Assembly (NCBI RefSeq): GCF_003989135.1
Contig: NZ_RYZZ01000005.1
Coordinates: forward strand, 210,168 to 274,167
Source of the DNA: Peribacillus cavernae
GTDB taxonomy: Bacteria > Bacillota > Bacilli > Bacillales > DSM-1321
Reading direction: 5' to 3'
Length of the DNA: 64,000 nt
Of the stretch, positions 25,185-35,329 are shown piece after piece; the stretch's first letter is position 1, and each line of letters starts with the position of its first letter. The notes under the pieces are model-generated. The model had not been told where the DNA came from, made no database searches, and saw only the letters and a program-made list of their open reading frames with translations. The position numbers and the translations under genes are program-made.

Positions 25185-26242
25185 TGCCTAAAAACCTCCA
25201 CCAGTCGTTCATTATCACGTTCGCTTTTCACCGCAAACCTTAGCCATTTTCCGTCTAGCCCGGGAAAATTGAATGTATGCCGCGGAACGATTCCGTTTTG
25301 AAGTAAAAATCTTAATAGGGGTAATTGATCAGACTTCTTACTGTCTCTTACCAAGTAAAAATTAACCTGGCTATCTGAAACTATGAAGTTATTATTTTTG
25401 TAAAAACCATTTAACTTATACCGCTGCTGTCGGATAAGATTTTTGGTCTTTTCCACATGTACCTTATCTTTTAAGCTAATTTCACCAGCCATAAGGGCCA
25501 GGCTGTTCACGCTCCAATGGGGGCGATATCTCTTGATTTGGCTAATGATTTCCGGATTGGCCAGCAGGTAGCCCAGTCTTAGCCCTGGAATCGCATACAT
25601 TTTTGTTAAAGACCGAAGGATTAATAAATTGGAATAGTCTTTTATGTAAGAAGCATAACTAAAGTCTCGTTCCAGGAAATCATGAAATGCTTCATCAATG
25701 ATTGTAAAAACGCCGTGCTTTTGGCAAGCCTTTATCAGCTTTAAAACAGACTGTTCCTTGAAAGCTACTCCAGTCGGATTATTTGGCGTGCAAATAAAAA
25801 CGGCATCCACCTGTTCAAGTAGGGGAACAAGTGGCTCGAGCCGGAGCTCCCAGTCCCCTTCCTCCAGAATATGATAGGTCACGCGGCAGCCTGACGACAT
25901 GCACGCCTGTTCATATTCGGAAAATGCCGGCTGGATGATCAGGACTTTCCTCCCTGATAAAAACCGGGCAACAAGAGTAATAAGCTCTGCTCCGCCATTG
26001 CCGACTAGAATTCTATCCTCTGGCAGTTCCTCGCTTTTGGAAATTAGATTTACTAGCATACCAGCCCGGGGGTCGGGATATTCGTTTACTAAATCAAAGA
26101 AATCCGGCCATCTCTCTTTTAATTCAGGAGGCGGGCCGAGCGGATTAATGTTTGCGCTAAAATCAATGATCTTTTCAGGCTGGGTGATTTGCAGTGATTG
26201 ATAAAGATAATGAGGATTAGATCCATGAGAAGGCAAAAGCAA
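25166..26242 (-). CDS. cobD: CobD, threonine-phosphate decarboxylase
   Basis: A 358-residue class I PLP aminotransferase-fold enzyme related to HisC that makes aminopropanol phosphate, the linker of the nucleotide loop. It begins with SHGSNPHYL and DFSANINPLGPP, diagnostic for CobD, and has the PLP lysine in RSLTKMYAIPGLRLGY near 215. The start is TTG at 26242, supported by AGGAGG eight bases upstream; it overlaps the end of cbiB by 26 bases. Confidence 0.9.
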   Translation of the reverse strand: MLLPSHGSNPHYLYQSLQITQPEKIIDFSANINPLGPPPELKERWPDFFDLVNEYPDPRAGMLVNLISKSEELPEDRILVGNGGAELITLVARFLSGRKVLIIQPAFSEYEQACMSSGCRVTYHILEEGDWELRLEPLVPLLEQVDAVFICTPNNPTGVAFKEQSVLKLIKACQKHGVFTIIDEAFHDFLERDFSYASYIKDYSNLLILRSLTKMYAIPGLRLGYLLANPEIISQIKRYRPHWSVNSLALMAGEISLKDKVHVEKTKNLIRQQRYKLNGFYKNNNFIVSDSQVNFYLVRDSKKSDQLPLLRFLLQNGIVPRHTFNFPGLDGKWLRFAVKSERDNERLVEVFRQWRNHH

Positions 26243-27185
26243 CCGTTATTCCTCCTAACCATAATAGCAGCAGAAAGGTAAACGCTGTCCGCTGCATGAG
26301 CGTGATTGATTTTTGAATATGGAAAGATTGGATGTTTACTAGGCGTTCCCCCATTTTTGCCCGGATCGAAATAAGACCCTTATAGGAATTGATGCCCCCA
26401 AGCTGGATTCCCAGAATAGCGGCCGTTGCAGCTTCGCACCAGCCGCTGTTCGGGCTTGGATGCTTTGGAGCATCGCGTAATGTTATTTTCCAGCAAACCT
26501 TAAAACCATTTACCTTTTCCCTCATGCTTAGCAGCATCACCAATGCCGTCAACCGGCTTGGAATCCAATTCACAAGATCATCTAGCCTTGCGGAGGCCCA
26601 GCCGAACTGTCGATACTTTTCATTCCGATAGCCAACCATAGAGTCACAGGTGTTGATTGCCCGGTAGGCAATGGCGAAAGGAGCTCCTCCAACAGCGCCC
26701 CAAAAAAGAGGAGCCGTCACCCCGTCACTCGTATTTTCTGCGACTGTTTCAACCGTGCCGCGAACAATCTCGCCTTCGTCAAGCTTGTCTGTGTCGCGCC
26801 CGACTATGTAGGAAAGCCTGGCTCTTGCCTCAGTTAAATCATCCTTACTTAACGGATCATAGACTTCCAGCGCCGCTTCTTTCAGGCTTTTTTGGGCAAT
26901 TGCAGTCGATATCAGGATTGCCTCCCAAATCACTCCTGCGACCGGATGGATTAAATAAGCTCCATATACGGTTGCAGCGGTTGGAAGCACAACGGTTGCC
27001 AGTACGGTGCCAGTCATAAGAATACCCAGCAATTTTTTGTTGCTGCCCTTATTCCAGCGCTTATCCAAAAAGCCGATCAATGTGCCCATCCATTTGACCG
27101 GATGCGGCCAACTTTTGGGATCGCCAATCAGCAAATCCAATACATAAGCAAGGGTGACAGCAAGTAAATGGTATAAAATTATCAT
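26217..27185 (-). CDS. cbiB: CbiB, adenosylcobinamide-phosphate synthase
   Basis: A 322-residue membrane protein that joins aminopropanol (phosphate) to cobyric acid. Family marks are DLLIGDPKSWPHPVKWMG near 17-34, the VGRDTDKL segment and the ENTSDGVTAPLFWG segment near 150-163. It has about four to five membrane helices. Its ATG overlaps the btuD-cbiZ stop (ATGA). Confidence 0.92.
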   Translation of the reverse strand: MIILYHLLAVTLAYVLDLLIGDPKSWPHPVKWMGTLIGFLDKRWNKGSNKKLLGILMTGTVLATVVLPTAATVYGAYLIHPVAGVIWEAILISTAIAQKSLKEAALEVYDPLSKDDLTEARARLSYIVGRDTDKLDEGEIVRGTVETVAENTSDGVTAPLFWGAVGGAPFAIAYRAINTCDSMVGYRNEKYRQFGWASARLDDLVNWIPSRLTALVMLLSMREKVNGFKVCWKITLRDAPKHPSPNSGWCEAATAAILGIQLGGINSYKGLISIRAKMGERLVNIQSFHIQKSITLMQRTAFTFLLLLWLGGITVAFAFSWI

Positions 27186-28660
27186 AAGGAATGCCTTTTT
27201 TTATATCTTTTAAGACTTGTTGTTGTACACTCATAGATTCCTTTACTTACCAAGTTCCCAAGCAGTGTGATTGTTCCGGCATATTCAATAGTTTCACCTC
27301 TTTGGGCGGCAGCAATTAACAGGCTGTCGGTTGACGTTCCTGTCGCAATTGTACCCGTTATCGGATCCCTGATTTCCAAATCGAGTAAGGCTTTCACTTT
27401 TGCTTCCGTCGCCGTAACCATAGCTTGGACAAACGCAGCTTCGGATAAGTGGCCGTTAATGAACACCCATGTATTAATCGTGCCTGGTGCCAGTTTACTG
27501 CTCATCCTTTGACTGCTAGTCGCATCAACAGCATTCCCGGTGCCAGCGGTCACAACGATGAAAACGGAAATTTCACCTTCCTGGTACAATTGGAAAGATG
27601 CATCATTCAAGTTCACCGCAGTCATCATCCCTACCGTTTCCTCACCGGTAAACCCATGTGTGCCCAGATACTCTTTCATTTCCTGAACGGGATCACTGCA
27701 ATCATAATTTTGATCGACATGTCGGTTAATGAAGGTATGATGCCAGCCAAAACCAGCACCTGTTACCCCGGAAGACAAAGTTCTCAGCGGCTTTGGCGCT
27801 ATTAGCTGAATATGGTCATCGTTCACAGTCAGATATTGTTCATTTATCTCGATGTTATTGCGGTTCTGAGCGGTTTCTTCAGGCAGTAAAACGATTTGCG
27901 GCTTTGGTACCGCCGGGTGGGCCAGTTTCTCAATACTTGTATGATAAACAGCTGTAATCCTTTCTTCCCGGAGAACCTCGATCGGTGTTCCGATTTGGTT
28001 AACTTGACCTTTTTCAAGCAGCAGCAAACGGTCGCAATAAAGACCTGCCAGATTTAAATCATGAAAGATGGAGACAACCGTTAACCCCCTTTCTTCCGTC
28101 CAGTGCTTTAATTGATCGAGCAGCTCTTTTTGAAAAGAAAGGTCGAGATGGTTGGTCGGTTCATCCAACAGCAATATTTCCGGTTCTTGCGCAAGAGCCT
28201 GGGCAAGGAAAACACGCTGTCTTTCCCCACCGGAAAGTTCGTCTAAATAATGGTCCTGGAAAGCAGTAATCCCCGTTTGCGCCATTGCCTTCTTTACCAT
28301 TTCTTCGTCTTCGGTGTTCCAGCTTTGCAGCCAGCTTCTTTGGTGCGCGTATCTGCCCAGGGAGACGGTCTCTTTGACAGTATAGGAAAAGGTCTGGGCA
28401 GAGTGCTGAGGCAGCACGGCAACAATCTTCGCAAGCTCTTTCGCTGTATATGCACTGATTTCTTTCCCTTTGATGCTGATTTTCCCATGACCGTACGGCA
28501 TTACACCACTCATCATCTTTAACAATGTCGTTTTCCCGCTGCCATTTGGCCCGAGAACGCCGAATAATTCACCCTTATGTACCTCAAACATTATATTGTG
28601 CAGCACCGTTTCTCCGCTGTACCCGCCTGACACATTCCCGATGCTGAGGAGTTTAGTCAC
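27182..28660 (-). CDS. btuD: BtuD-CbiZ fusion: corrinoid importer ATPase with adenosylcobinamide amidohydrolase
   Basis: A 492-residue two-domain protein. Residues 1 to about 255 form an ABC ATPase (Walker A GPNGSGKTT at 37-45, signature LSGGERQRV, Walker B LLLDEPTNHLD) that powers BtuC. Residues from about 275 to the end match CbiZ, which cuts adenosylcobinamide to adenosylcobyric acid so that foreign or incomplete corrinoids can be rebuilt; TGAGFGWHHTFINRHVD and ATGTSTDSL segments are visible. B. subtilis YvrA has the same fusion. The GTG start overlaps the btuC stop (GTGA). Confidence 0.92.
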   Translation of the reverse strand: MTKLLSIGNVSGGYSGETVLHNIMFEVHKGELFGVLGPNGSGKTTLLKMMSGVMPYGHGKISIKGKEISAYTAKELAKIVAVLPQHSAQTFSYTVKETVSLGRYAHQRSWLQSWNTEDEEMVKKAMAQTGITAFQDHYLDELSGGERQRVFLAQALAQEPEILLLDEPTNHLDLSFQKELLDQLKHWTEERGLTVVSIFHDLNLAGLYCDRLLLLEKGQVNQIGTPIEVLREERITAVYHTSIEKLAHPAVPKPQIVLLPEETAQNRNNIEINEQYLTVNDDHIQLIAPKPLRTLSSGVTGAGFGWHHTFINRHVDQNYDCSDPVQEMKEYLGTHGFTGEETVGMMTAVNLNDASFQLYQEGEISVFIVVTAGTGNAVDATSSQRMSSKLAPGTINTWVFINGHLSEAAFVQAMVTATEAKVKALLDLEIRDPITGTIATGTSTDSLLIAAAQRGETIEYAGTITLLGNLVSKGIYECTTTSLKRYKKRHSL

Positions 28661-29715
28661 CTTCGCTCACCTCTTTTCCTTACCAAAATGGCTGCAAAGA
28701 CCGGAGCGCCAATAAGGGCCGTAATAACACCGATCGGCAACTCAGTCGGCGCAATCACCGTCCGCGACACAAGGTCTGCAAGTATCAAAAAACCGCCGCC
28801 GATTAATATCGATAGAGGAAGCAAGTGTTTATGGTCAGGCCCCCAGAGAATTCTGATTAGATGAGGAATAACCAAGCCAACAAAGCCAATCGTCCCTGAT
28901 ACCGCTACCGCTGCTCCTGTCAATATTGATCCGGCACTAAGAACGAGCATTTTTCTTTTTTGTACATTGACCCCTAAGTGCTGCGCCTGCTCCTCGCCAA
29001 ACGACATCGCATTCAATTCACGGGCACTAAACAGGAGCAGCAAGGACCCAATGATAAAGAAAGGAAGCATAATGTTAATGTAATCCCAGCCTCTCATCGA
29101 TACGCTTCCCAACAGCCAGCCAATGATCTGCCTTAATTCGTCACCTGTCAAAGCAATCATCAACGAAATAAACGCTCCTAAAAAAGAACTGAAAATAATC
29201 CCAGTCAAAATGATCGTTTCTACCTTCATGGAACGGTCGATTTTACGTGCAAACAGCAATACCACAAAAATCGTCACGAATGATGCGGCAATGCTTAAAA
29301 GCGGCAACGTAAATAAACCAATGACCGGCAGCGAGATCTGAAAGAACAACGTGACTACTGCCCCTACCGAAGCACCGGATGAAACACCCAGTGTATACGG
29401 ATCCGCAAGCGGGTTGCGCAATAAGCCTTGAAAAGCAGCGCCAGCTATCGCAAGAGACGCTCCAATTAGTCCTGCAAGAATGACCCGCGGCAAGCGGATA
29501 TTCATGACAATATTGGTGTACATGGGATCAATTTGGTCTCTGATCGGGAGACGAAAAGCCTCCTGGCCGATAATCTTGATTATGTAGGAAATCGGAACAG
29601 AGACTGTTCCGATTGAAATGCCAATTACCATGGCACAAATAAGGAAAACTGCTGCTAGCAAATAAGCAAGCCATTTATTACTTAGTAAATGTGTCAGGAT
29701 ATACTGCCTTCGCAA
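28657..29715 (-). CDS. btuC: BtuC, corrinoid ABC transporter permease
   Basis: A 352-residue FecCD-family permease with about ten helices. It shows the usual RLPRVILAGLIGASLAIAGA start of the core and GTIGFVGLVIPHL near 270. It equals B. subtilis YvrB. The TTG start at 29715 is preceded by GGAGTAGAGG and lies within the last 38 bases of btuF, so translation is coupled. Confidence 0.9.
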   Translation of the reverse strand: MRRQYILTHLLSNKWLAYLLAAVFLICAMVIGISIGTVSVPISYIIKIIGQEAFRLPIRDQIDPMYTNIVMNIRLPRVILAGLIGASLAIAGAAFQGLLRNPLADPYTLGVSSGASVGAVVTLFFQISLPVIGLFTLPLLSIAASFVTIFVVLLFARKIDRSMKVETIILTGIIFSSFLGAFISLMIALTGDELRQIIGWLLGSVSMRGWDYINIMLPFFIIGSLLLLFSARELNAMSFGEEQAQHLGVNVQKRKMLVLSAGSILTGAAVAVSGTIGFVGLVIPHLIRILWGPDHKHLLPLSILIGGGFLILADLVSRTVIAPTELPIGVITALIGAPVFAAILVRKRGERR

Positions 29716-30649
29716 GTTCCTCTACTCCTTCAGCAAGCCTTGGACCAGAGCGGGTTACTAGGTCTGTATTCAATTCTACCACCTGATTGTTTTTAACAGC
29801 GTTCACTTCCTGCCAGCCTTTTCGGGTCTGGATTTGCTTGATTGAATCAGGGCCATATGTGGTGATAATGACGTCCGGGTTTGTTTTAATGATTGCTTCC
29901 TGATCGATCTTCACCCAGCCCTCCTGGTCTCCTGCTGCATTTTTTGCATTAATGATCTGAAGCATGCTATCCATGAAGGTGTTCTTGCCAGTTGTATAAA
30001 TTTCAGGCGCTGGAGAGACTTCAATATAGGCTGTTTTTCTGTCAGTCTCAGAAATTTTGGCTGCTTCCGCCTTTATTTCTTCAAATTTTGCTTTCATTTC
30101 TGCTATGACCTTTTCGGCGTTCTCTTTTTCTCCTGTGGCCGTACCAATCATATTGATCGATTGATAGACTTGCTCAAAGTTTTGTGCATCATTTACAACA
30201 ATCACTTTAATTCCTGCATCACTTAACTGCTGAAACCCCTCTTTTGAATTATGTGCTCCTGAAGCATGAGCCAATACCACATCCGGCTTTAAAGAGATGA
30301 TTTTTTCTACATTAAAATCCATTCCGCCGATTTTTTCTTTTTGTTTGGCGGCTTCGGGATAATTATCAAAATCCGAAACACCGACAATTTCTTTATCCAA
30401 TCCTAAACTGAAAGCAATCTCAGTGTTGCTTGGAATCAAGGAAACAATCTTTTCAGGCTTCTTATCAATGGTCACCTCTTGATCCATCGCATCTTTGATC
30501 GTTACCGGAAAGGCAGCTTCTTCACTTTGTTCCGTTTTTGGTTTTCCCTCTGAATTCGCTTTTTCCTCTTTTCCCTGATCATTACCACAACCAGCCAAAA
30601 CACCCATCGCTAATAGAATGAAGACTAAAAATGAATACAACCTTTTCAT
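29678..30649 (-). CDS. btuF: BtuF, corrinoid-binding lipoprotein
   Basis: A 323-residue periplasmic-binding-type lipoprotein (PF01497) that captures corrinoids outside the membrane. The signal peptide ends in LAGC (Cys near 20), followed by a charged linker, then ERIVSLIPSNTEIAFSLG-like sequence (here KIVSLIPSNTEI). The ATG at 30649 is chosen because GGGGG lies eight bases upstream; the ATG nine bases earlier would abut that site. It is the first gene of the operon, about 70 bases after the riboswitch terminator. Confidence 0.9.
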   Translation of the reverse strand: MKRLYSFLVFILLAMGVLAGCGNDQGKEEKANSEGKPKTEQSEEAAFPVTIKDAMDQEVTIDKKPEKIVSLIPSNTEIAFSLGLDKEIVGVSDFDNYPEAAKQKEKIGGMDFNVEKIISLKPDVVLAHASGAHNSKEGFQQLSDAGIKVIVVNDAQNFEQVYQSINMIGTATGEKENAEKVIAEMKAKFEEIKAEAAKISETDRKTAYIEVSPAPEIYTTGKNTFMDSMLQIINAKNAAGDQEGWVKIDQEAIIKTNPDVIITTYGPDSIKQIQTRKGWQEVNAVKNNQVVELNTDLVTRSGPRLAEGVEELAKAVYPDTFTK

Positions 30650-30717
30650 CCAATACATCCCCCTGTTTTATAATGTGACCCTTGTTAAATCTCTAGCAGA
30701 AACCAGTCCGAAAGCGC

Positions 30718-30748
30718 AAAAAAATCCCCAATAATCATCGGAGATTTT
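30718..30748 (-). terminator. Terminator hairpin of the cobalamin riboswitch expression platform
   Basis: On the minus strand AAATCTCC (from 30747) pairs with GGGGATTT (to 30722), allowing one G-U pair, followed by six T. It lies between the aptamer and btuF, so corrinoid binding probably stops transcription here. Confidence 0.8.
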
Positions 30749-30774
30749 AATATGGCCAGGAAAAAGGGTTACCC

Positions 30775-30995
30775 AAAATACTGCCATACACCTCCCCATC
30801 CTCGCAGGTATTACTGGTGCACGGAATACAGGCAGGTCTCCTGGCTTATGGTCATCGTTTACGGCACCTTCCCATATATTACATACAGTGGTATTTTACC
30901 GCATACTCCCATTTACAGTGGCGGGACCGCGTTGGTATTTCACCAACTTCCCTTTTAAGTCTATTGAAAGACACCCAGTTCCGTTTCTATGTATG
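30775..30995 (-). ncRNA. Cobalamin (B12) riboswitch aptamer
   Basis: The minus strand carries the conserved aptamer elements in order: GGTGTC at the 5' side, GGTGAAATACCAAC, GCGGTCCCGCCACTGTAA, and the B12 box GCCAGGAGACCTGCC. It controls the btuF-to-cblS operon, repressing uptake and salvage when adenosylcobalamin is plentiful. The ends given are approximate. Confidence 0.95.
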
Positions 30996-31014
30996 AAATT
31001 TTCTGCTAAGGATG

Positions 31015-31020
31015 ATTATA
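31015..31020 (-). promoter_or_regulatory. -10 box of the cobalamin operon
   Basis: A perfect TATAAT on the minus strand, placed just before the riboswitch. The -35 region is poor (TTGTTA at a spacing of 20 is the best candidate), so only the -10 box is annotated. Confidence 0.5.
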
Positions 31021-31195
31021 CACTAAAAAAAAACAAGCAGTAACAATTTTCGACTATTTCAAAAAAGGTACGAAGTAGGATATAAAAATCATTTTTCAAA
31101 ATGTACTTTTCTTTCTTACCAATCACTGTAAAATAAATTATATAATCTAATAAAAGGAGAAGTGCTAATAACTTCTTAATTTATCCTTTGGCCGT

Positions 31196-33388
31196 TTATT
31201 TATCAAATTTGAGCTTGGCCAGTGCATCCGCCAGCGCCGTATTGATTGGTTCGTCTCTATTTTGCTGCTTCAGATAGGTATTGACATCTCGTTTTGAAAC
31301 ATTTTGATGTTTGTTCTTGCTTCTTCTTTCGTTGAAGGAGGACAGCTTTTCACGGTGGCCGCATTTGCAGACAAAAATCTGGCCTTCTCCTTCGCCGCGC
31401 AGTTCAAGCTTTTTATGGCATTGCGGACATCTTGCGTTGGTAACCTTCGAAATCCCTTTGCGATAACCACATTCCCTGTCCTGGCAGACAAGCATCTTCC
31501 CTCTCTTTCCATTTACCTCAAGAAGGAGCTTGCCGCATTCCGGGCACTTGCTGCCGGTTACGTTATCGTGCCTAAATTTCTTTCCGCTGTTTTTAATGTC
31601 TAAAACGATATCCTTCGCATAATCCTTCATTTCCTGGATAAAGGCCTGCTTTTTAAGCTTCCCTTTTGAAATCGCCGTCAGCTTCTGTTCCCACTGTGCC
31701 GTAAGGGCAGGAGAGCGCAATTCCTCGGGAGCCAAATCAAGCAGCTGCTTACCTTTTGAAGTCACGAAAATGCCTTTTCCTTTCTTTTCAATAAGGAAGG
31801 TATTAAACAGTTTTTCGATAATATCTGCCCGTGTTGCTACTGTACCGATGCCGCCTGTTTCTCCAAGGGTCTTGATCAAATCCTTGCTTTCTCCATTCAT
31901 AAAACGAGCGGGATTTTCCATAGCTGACAGGAGCGTCCCTTCATTAAACGGTTCCGGCGGCCTGGTTTCCCCATTTGTTCTCGTGACAGAGGAAATATTC
32001 AGGATATCACCTTTTTGGACAGCCGGAAGAAGCTGCTCTGACAGTCCGTCCTTTGATTCTTCCTCATCAAACTGGTGGTCATACACTTCTTTCCAGCCTG
32101 CTTTTAATACCACTTTCCCTTTGGCAGCAAAGACTTCACCGGCAATACTAGCCTTTATCGTTGTCTGTTCATACTCAAACGGAGGCATAAGCACAGCAAG
32201 GAATCGTTTTACGACCAAATCATAAATCTTGCTTTCCTTATCGCTCAATTTACCCGGGAGCGGCGTCTGTTCTGTCGGAATGATTGCATGGTGGTCGGAC
32301 ACCTTGCTGTCATCGACAAATGATTTATTCGCATTTATCGGATTACGTAAAATTTTTGAAGCAAACATAGCATATGGCTTAATGCTCACAGCCTGGAGCC
32401 GTTCCTTCAATGTATCAACAAGATCCGTTGACAAATAGCGTGAATCGGTCCGCGGGTACGTTAAAACCTTATGGCCTTCATATAAACGCTGCATAATGGA
32501 CAGCGTTTCCTTCGCGGAATAGCCGTAGCGTTTGTTGGCGTCTCGTTGTAATTCGGTTAAATCATAAAGCTGAGGGGCAAAGCTTTTTTTTCGTGTTTTG
32601 TCTACCTCGATAACCTCAGCCTTCTTACCAGATGCTGCAGCCGCTATTTTGTCTGCCTTATCCTTATCGAATGTGCGGATATCCTTCGTCTTGCTGTCCT
32701 GCCAGACCAGCCTGAGCTTTCCGTCAACTGCGGCTGTCACGCCATAATAAGGTTTCGGCTGAAAACTTTTGATTTCCTCATCACGTCTGGCAATCATCGC
32801 AAGCGTCGGTGTCTGGACACGGCCAGAGGATAATTGGGCATTATATTTCGTCGTCAGCGCCCGCGTCGCATTCATGCCGACAATCCAGTCAGCCTCCGCT
32901 CTCGCTACCGCGGAAGCATACAAATTTTCGTATTCCTTTCCGTCTTTCAGTTTATTAAAGCCATCTTTTATCGCCTTATCGGTAACCGATGAAATCCAAA
33001 GCCGTTTAATCGGTTTTTTCACGTGCGCTTTTTCAATGATCCAGCGGGCGACAAGCTCCCCTTCACGGCCGGCATCTGTCGCAATGATAATGTCTTTTAC
33101 ATCATTGCGGTTCAACTGCGTTTTTACAGCATGAAATTGCTTGCCTGTCTGTTTAATCACGACCAGCTTCAATGAAGGTGGAAGCATCGGCAGGTCTTCC
33201 AGTTTCCAGGCCTTATATTTCTCGTCGTAGCTTTCAGGATCCGCATGGGTAACAAGATGGCCCAGGGCCCAGGTAACAATATATTTATCGCCTTCAATAA
33301 AGCCATTGCCCTTCTTGTGGCAGTTAAGAACTTTAGCTATATCCCTGCCGACCGATGGTTTTTCGGCCAGCACTACAGTTTTGCTCAT
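31196..33388 (-). CDS. topB: DNA topoisomerase III
   Basis: A 730-residue type IA topoisomerase that relaxes and decatenates DNA through single-strand passage. The Toprim domain starts at LAEKPSVGRDIA and holds DAGREGE near 105-111; the active-site tyrosine lies in LTYPRTDSRYL near 310. The C-terminus has CPECGK...C and CPQCHK...CKCG zinc-finger pairs. Length and order match B. subtilis TopB. The ATG follows AAAGGATG. It is divergent from the ABC-F gene. Confidence 0.95.
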   Translation of the reverse strand: MSKTVVLAEKPSVGRDIAKVLNCHKKGNGFIEGDKYIVTWALGHLVTHADPESYDEKYKAWKLEDLPMLPPSLKLVVIKQTGKQFHAVKTQLNRNDVKDIIIATDAGREGELVARWIIEKAHVKKPIKRLWISSVTDKAIKDGFNKLKDGKEYENLYASAVARAEADWIVGMNATRALTTKYNAQLSSGRVQTPTLAMIARRDEEIKSFQPKPYYGVTAAVDGKLRLVWQDSKTKDIRTFDKDKADKIAAAASGKKAEVIEVDKTRKKSFAPQLYDLTELQRDANKRYGYSAKETLSIMQRLYEGHKVLTYPRTDSRYLSTDLVDTLKERLQAVSIKPYAMFASKILRNPINANKSFVDDSKVSDHHAIIPTEQTPLPGKLSDKESKIYDLVVKRFLAVLMPPFEYEQTTIKASIAGEVFAAKGKVVLKAGWKEVYDHQFDEEESKDGLSEQLLPAVQKGDILNISSVTRTNGETRPPEPFNEGTLLSAMENPARFMNGESKDLIKTLGETGGIGTVATRADIIEKLFNTFLIEKKGKGIFVTSKGKQLLDLAPEELRSPALTAQWEQKLTAISKGKLKKQAFIQEMKDYAKDIVLDIKNSGKKFRHDNVTGSKCPECGKLLLEVNGKRGKMLVCQDRECGYRKGISKVTNARCPQCHKKLELRGEGEGQIFVCKCGHREKLSSFNERRSKNKHQNVSKRDVNTYLKQQNRDEPINTALADALAKLKFDK

Positions 33389-33570
33389 CGTAACATCCTT
33401 TCAAATTGCTGTGTTTCTTACAATACATTATCTCATAGAATGCACGAGAGAGCGACGAATGACCCTTGCTTTTCCATTTAGTTTTAACATGGAAGGATAG
33501 CAATCTGCCAAAGATTTTAGTATGATGGAACTTGGATGTTTTTTAAACTTACGTGGAGGTTCAGAGAAAA

Positions 33571-35121
33571 ATGAGCTTACTTTCTATAGATAAATTGAGC
33601 CATAGCTTCGGTGACCGTACTCTTTTCAAGGATGTATCCTTTCGCCTGATGGCCGGGGAGCATGTCGGATTGGTCGGGGCAAATGGTGTTGGGAAATCTA
33701 CCTTAATGAATATTATTACTGGCGAGTTGATCTATGATACCGGCCGAGTCGAGTGGACACCCGGTATATCGTACGGCTACCTGGATCAGCATACTGTTCT
33801 CACAAGAGGCAAAACCATTCGCGATGTGCTTCGTGATGCTTTCTTGCCTTTGTTCGAACAGGAAAAAGCCCTTAATGAAGTGACTGAGAAAATGGGAACG
33901 GCCACCCCTGAGGAATTGGAAGAATTGCTTGACCAAATGGGACAAATCCAGGATAAGCTGGAGGCAGGCGGCTTTTATAATTTGGATATAAAAGTGGAGG
34001 ACGCAGCCCGCGGGCTCGGGCTGGATGCAATCGGCCTTGACCGGGATGTTTCCACACTAAGCGGCGGCCAGCGCACGAAGGTTTTGCTTGCAAAATTACT
34101 TTTAGAACAGCCAGAAGTCCTGCTTTTGGACGAGCCGACCAACTACCTTGATGTGGAGCATATTCGCTGGCTGAGCAGTTACCTGAAGGAGTATCCGCAT
34201 GCCTTCCTATTGATTTCGCATGATACGGAATTCATGAATGGTATCGTGGATGTTATTTTCCAACTCGAGTTTACAAAGCTGACACGCTATACGGCAACTT
34301 ACGAAAAGTTTCTGGAATTAGCTGAGATTAATAAAAACCAGCATATCAATGCATATGAGAAACAGCAGGAATTCATTAAAAAGCAGGAAGATTTCATTGC
34401 TAAGAATAAAGCACGTTATTCCACTACTGGACGCGCCAAAAGCCGTCAAAAGCAGCTGGAACGCTTAGAACGGATCGACCGTCCTGAAACAGCGATGAAA
34501 CCGACCTTCGATTTCAAGGAATCGCGCGGAAGCAGCCGCTATGTATTTGAGGGTAAGGATCTCGAAATCGGATATGACCGTCCGCTTCTTCCCAAGTTGA
34601 CGATGACAATAGAGAGAGGAGAAAAGATCGCCATAGTTGGCTATAACGGTGTCGGTAAATCCACCTTGCTGAAAACGATCCTTGGAAAAATCCAGCCGTT
34701 AAGCGGCTCCGTTGTGCTCGGTGATTTCCTGTATCCGTCCTATTTCGAACAGGAAATGAAAGCAAACAGCATCACTCCTATTGATGACGTTTGGAATGCC
34801 TTCCCGCATCTTGATCAGCCCCAGGTTCGCAGGATCCTCGCACGAGTGGGCCTGAAAAATGACCATATTACCCGCCCGTTAAATCAGCTGAGCGGCGGCG
34901 AACAGGCAAAAGTGCGGTTATGTAAGCTGATGCTAAATGAAAGCAACTGGCTGCTATTTGATGAGCCGACAAACCATCTTGATGTGGTCGCAAAAGAAGA
35001 ATTGAAACGGGCGATGAAAGCCTATAAAGGCACAATTGTCCTTGTCAGCCATGAGCCTGACTTCTATGAAGATTGGGTTACAAAGGTATGGGATGTAGAG
35101 GAATGGGCTAATGAGGATTAG
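33571..35121 (+). CDS. yfmM: ABC-F ATPase, YfmM-like
   Basis: A 516-residue soluble protein with two ABC ATPase domains and no membrane part. Walker A motifs are GANGVGKST (about 36-44) and GYNGVGKST (about 355-363), each followed by an LSGG signature and LLLDEPTN / LLFDEPTN. A charged helical linker (AYEKQQEFIKKQEDFIAK) connects the domains. ABC-F proteins act on ribosomes to relieve stalling or resistance; the start and linker look most like YfmM of B. subtilis. The ATG at 33571 follows GGAGG; a GTG 18 bases upstream overlaps that site. Confidence 0.85.
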   Translation: MSLLSIDKLSHSFGDRTLFKDVSFRLMAGEHVGLVGANGVGKSTLMNIITGELIYDTGRVEWTPGISYGYLDQHTVLTRGKTIRDVLRDAFLPLFEQEKALNEVTEKMGTATPEELEELLDQMGQIQDKLEAGGFYNLDIKVEDAARGLGLDAIGLDRDVSTLSGGQRTKVLLAKLLLEQPEVLLLDEPTNYLDVEHIRWLSSYLKEYPHAFLLISHDTEFMNGIVDVIFQLEFTKLTRYTATYEKFLELAEINKNQHINAYEKQQEFIKKQEDFIAKNKARYSTTGRAKSRQKQLERLERIDRPETAMKPTFDFKESRGSSRYVFEGKDLEIGYDRPLLPKLTMTIERGEKIAIVGYNGVGKSTLLKTILGKIQPLSGSVVLGDFLYPSYFEQEMKANSITPIDDVWNAFPHLDQPQVRRILARVGLKNDHITRPLNQLSGGEQAKVRLCKLMLNESNWLLFDEPTNHLDVVAKEELKRAMKAYKGTIVLVSHEPDFYEDWVTKVWDVEEWANED

Positions 35122-35202
35122 TCCTAAATTTAATAAACTATATTCAATGATTTAACGGCTTCATTTATCGTGTGCAATGCATTCACAATACAATTCAAAT
35201 CA

Positions 35203-35246
35203 AAAAAAGAGCTTGGATAACGTAATAAAGCCGTCCAAGCTCTTTT
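35203..35246. terminator. Bidirectional terminator between yfmM and the ggt-like gene
   Basis: GAGCTTGGA (35209-35217) pairs perfectly with TCCAAGCTC (35234-35242); A runs precede and T runs follow, so it can stop transcripts from both sides. Confidence 0.88.
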
Positions 35247-35329
35247 ATATTGGCTGTTTTCGTATAGATTGGTTCTAGCTTCAAGCAATTGCTGATTGAA
35301 CATCATCCCTATTACAATTTAGGAAATCG

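Noticed and set aside
31770-32225. 151-codon plus-strand open frame inside topB
   Set aside because: It is antisense to topB; the open frame follows from the codon use of the real gene.
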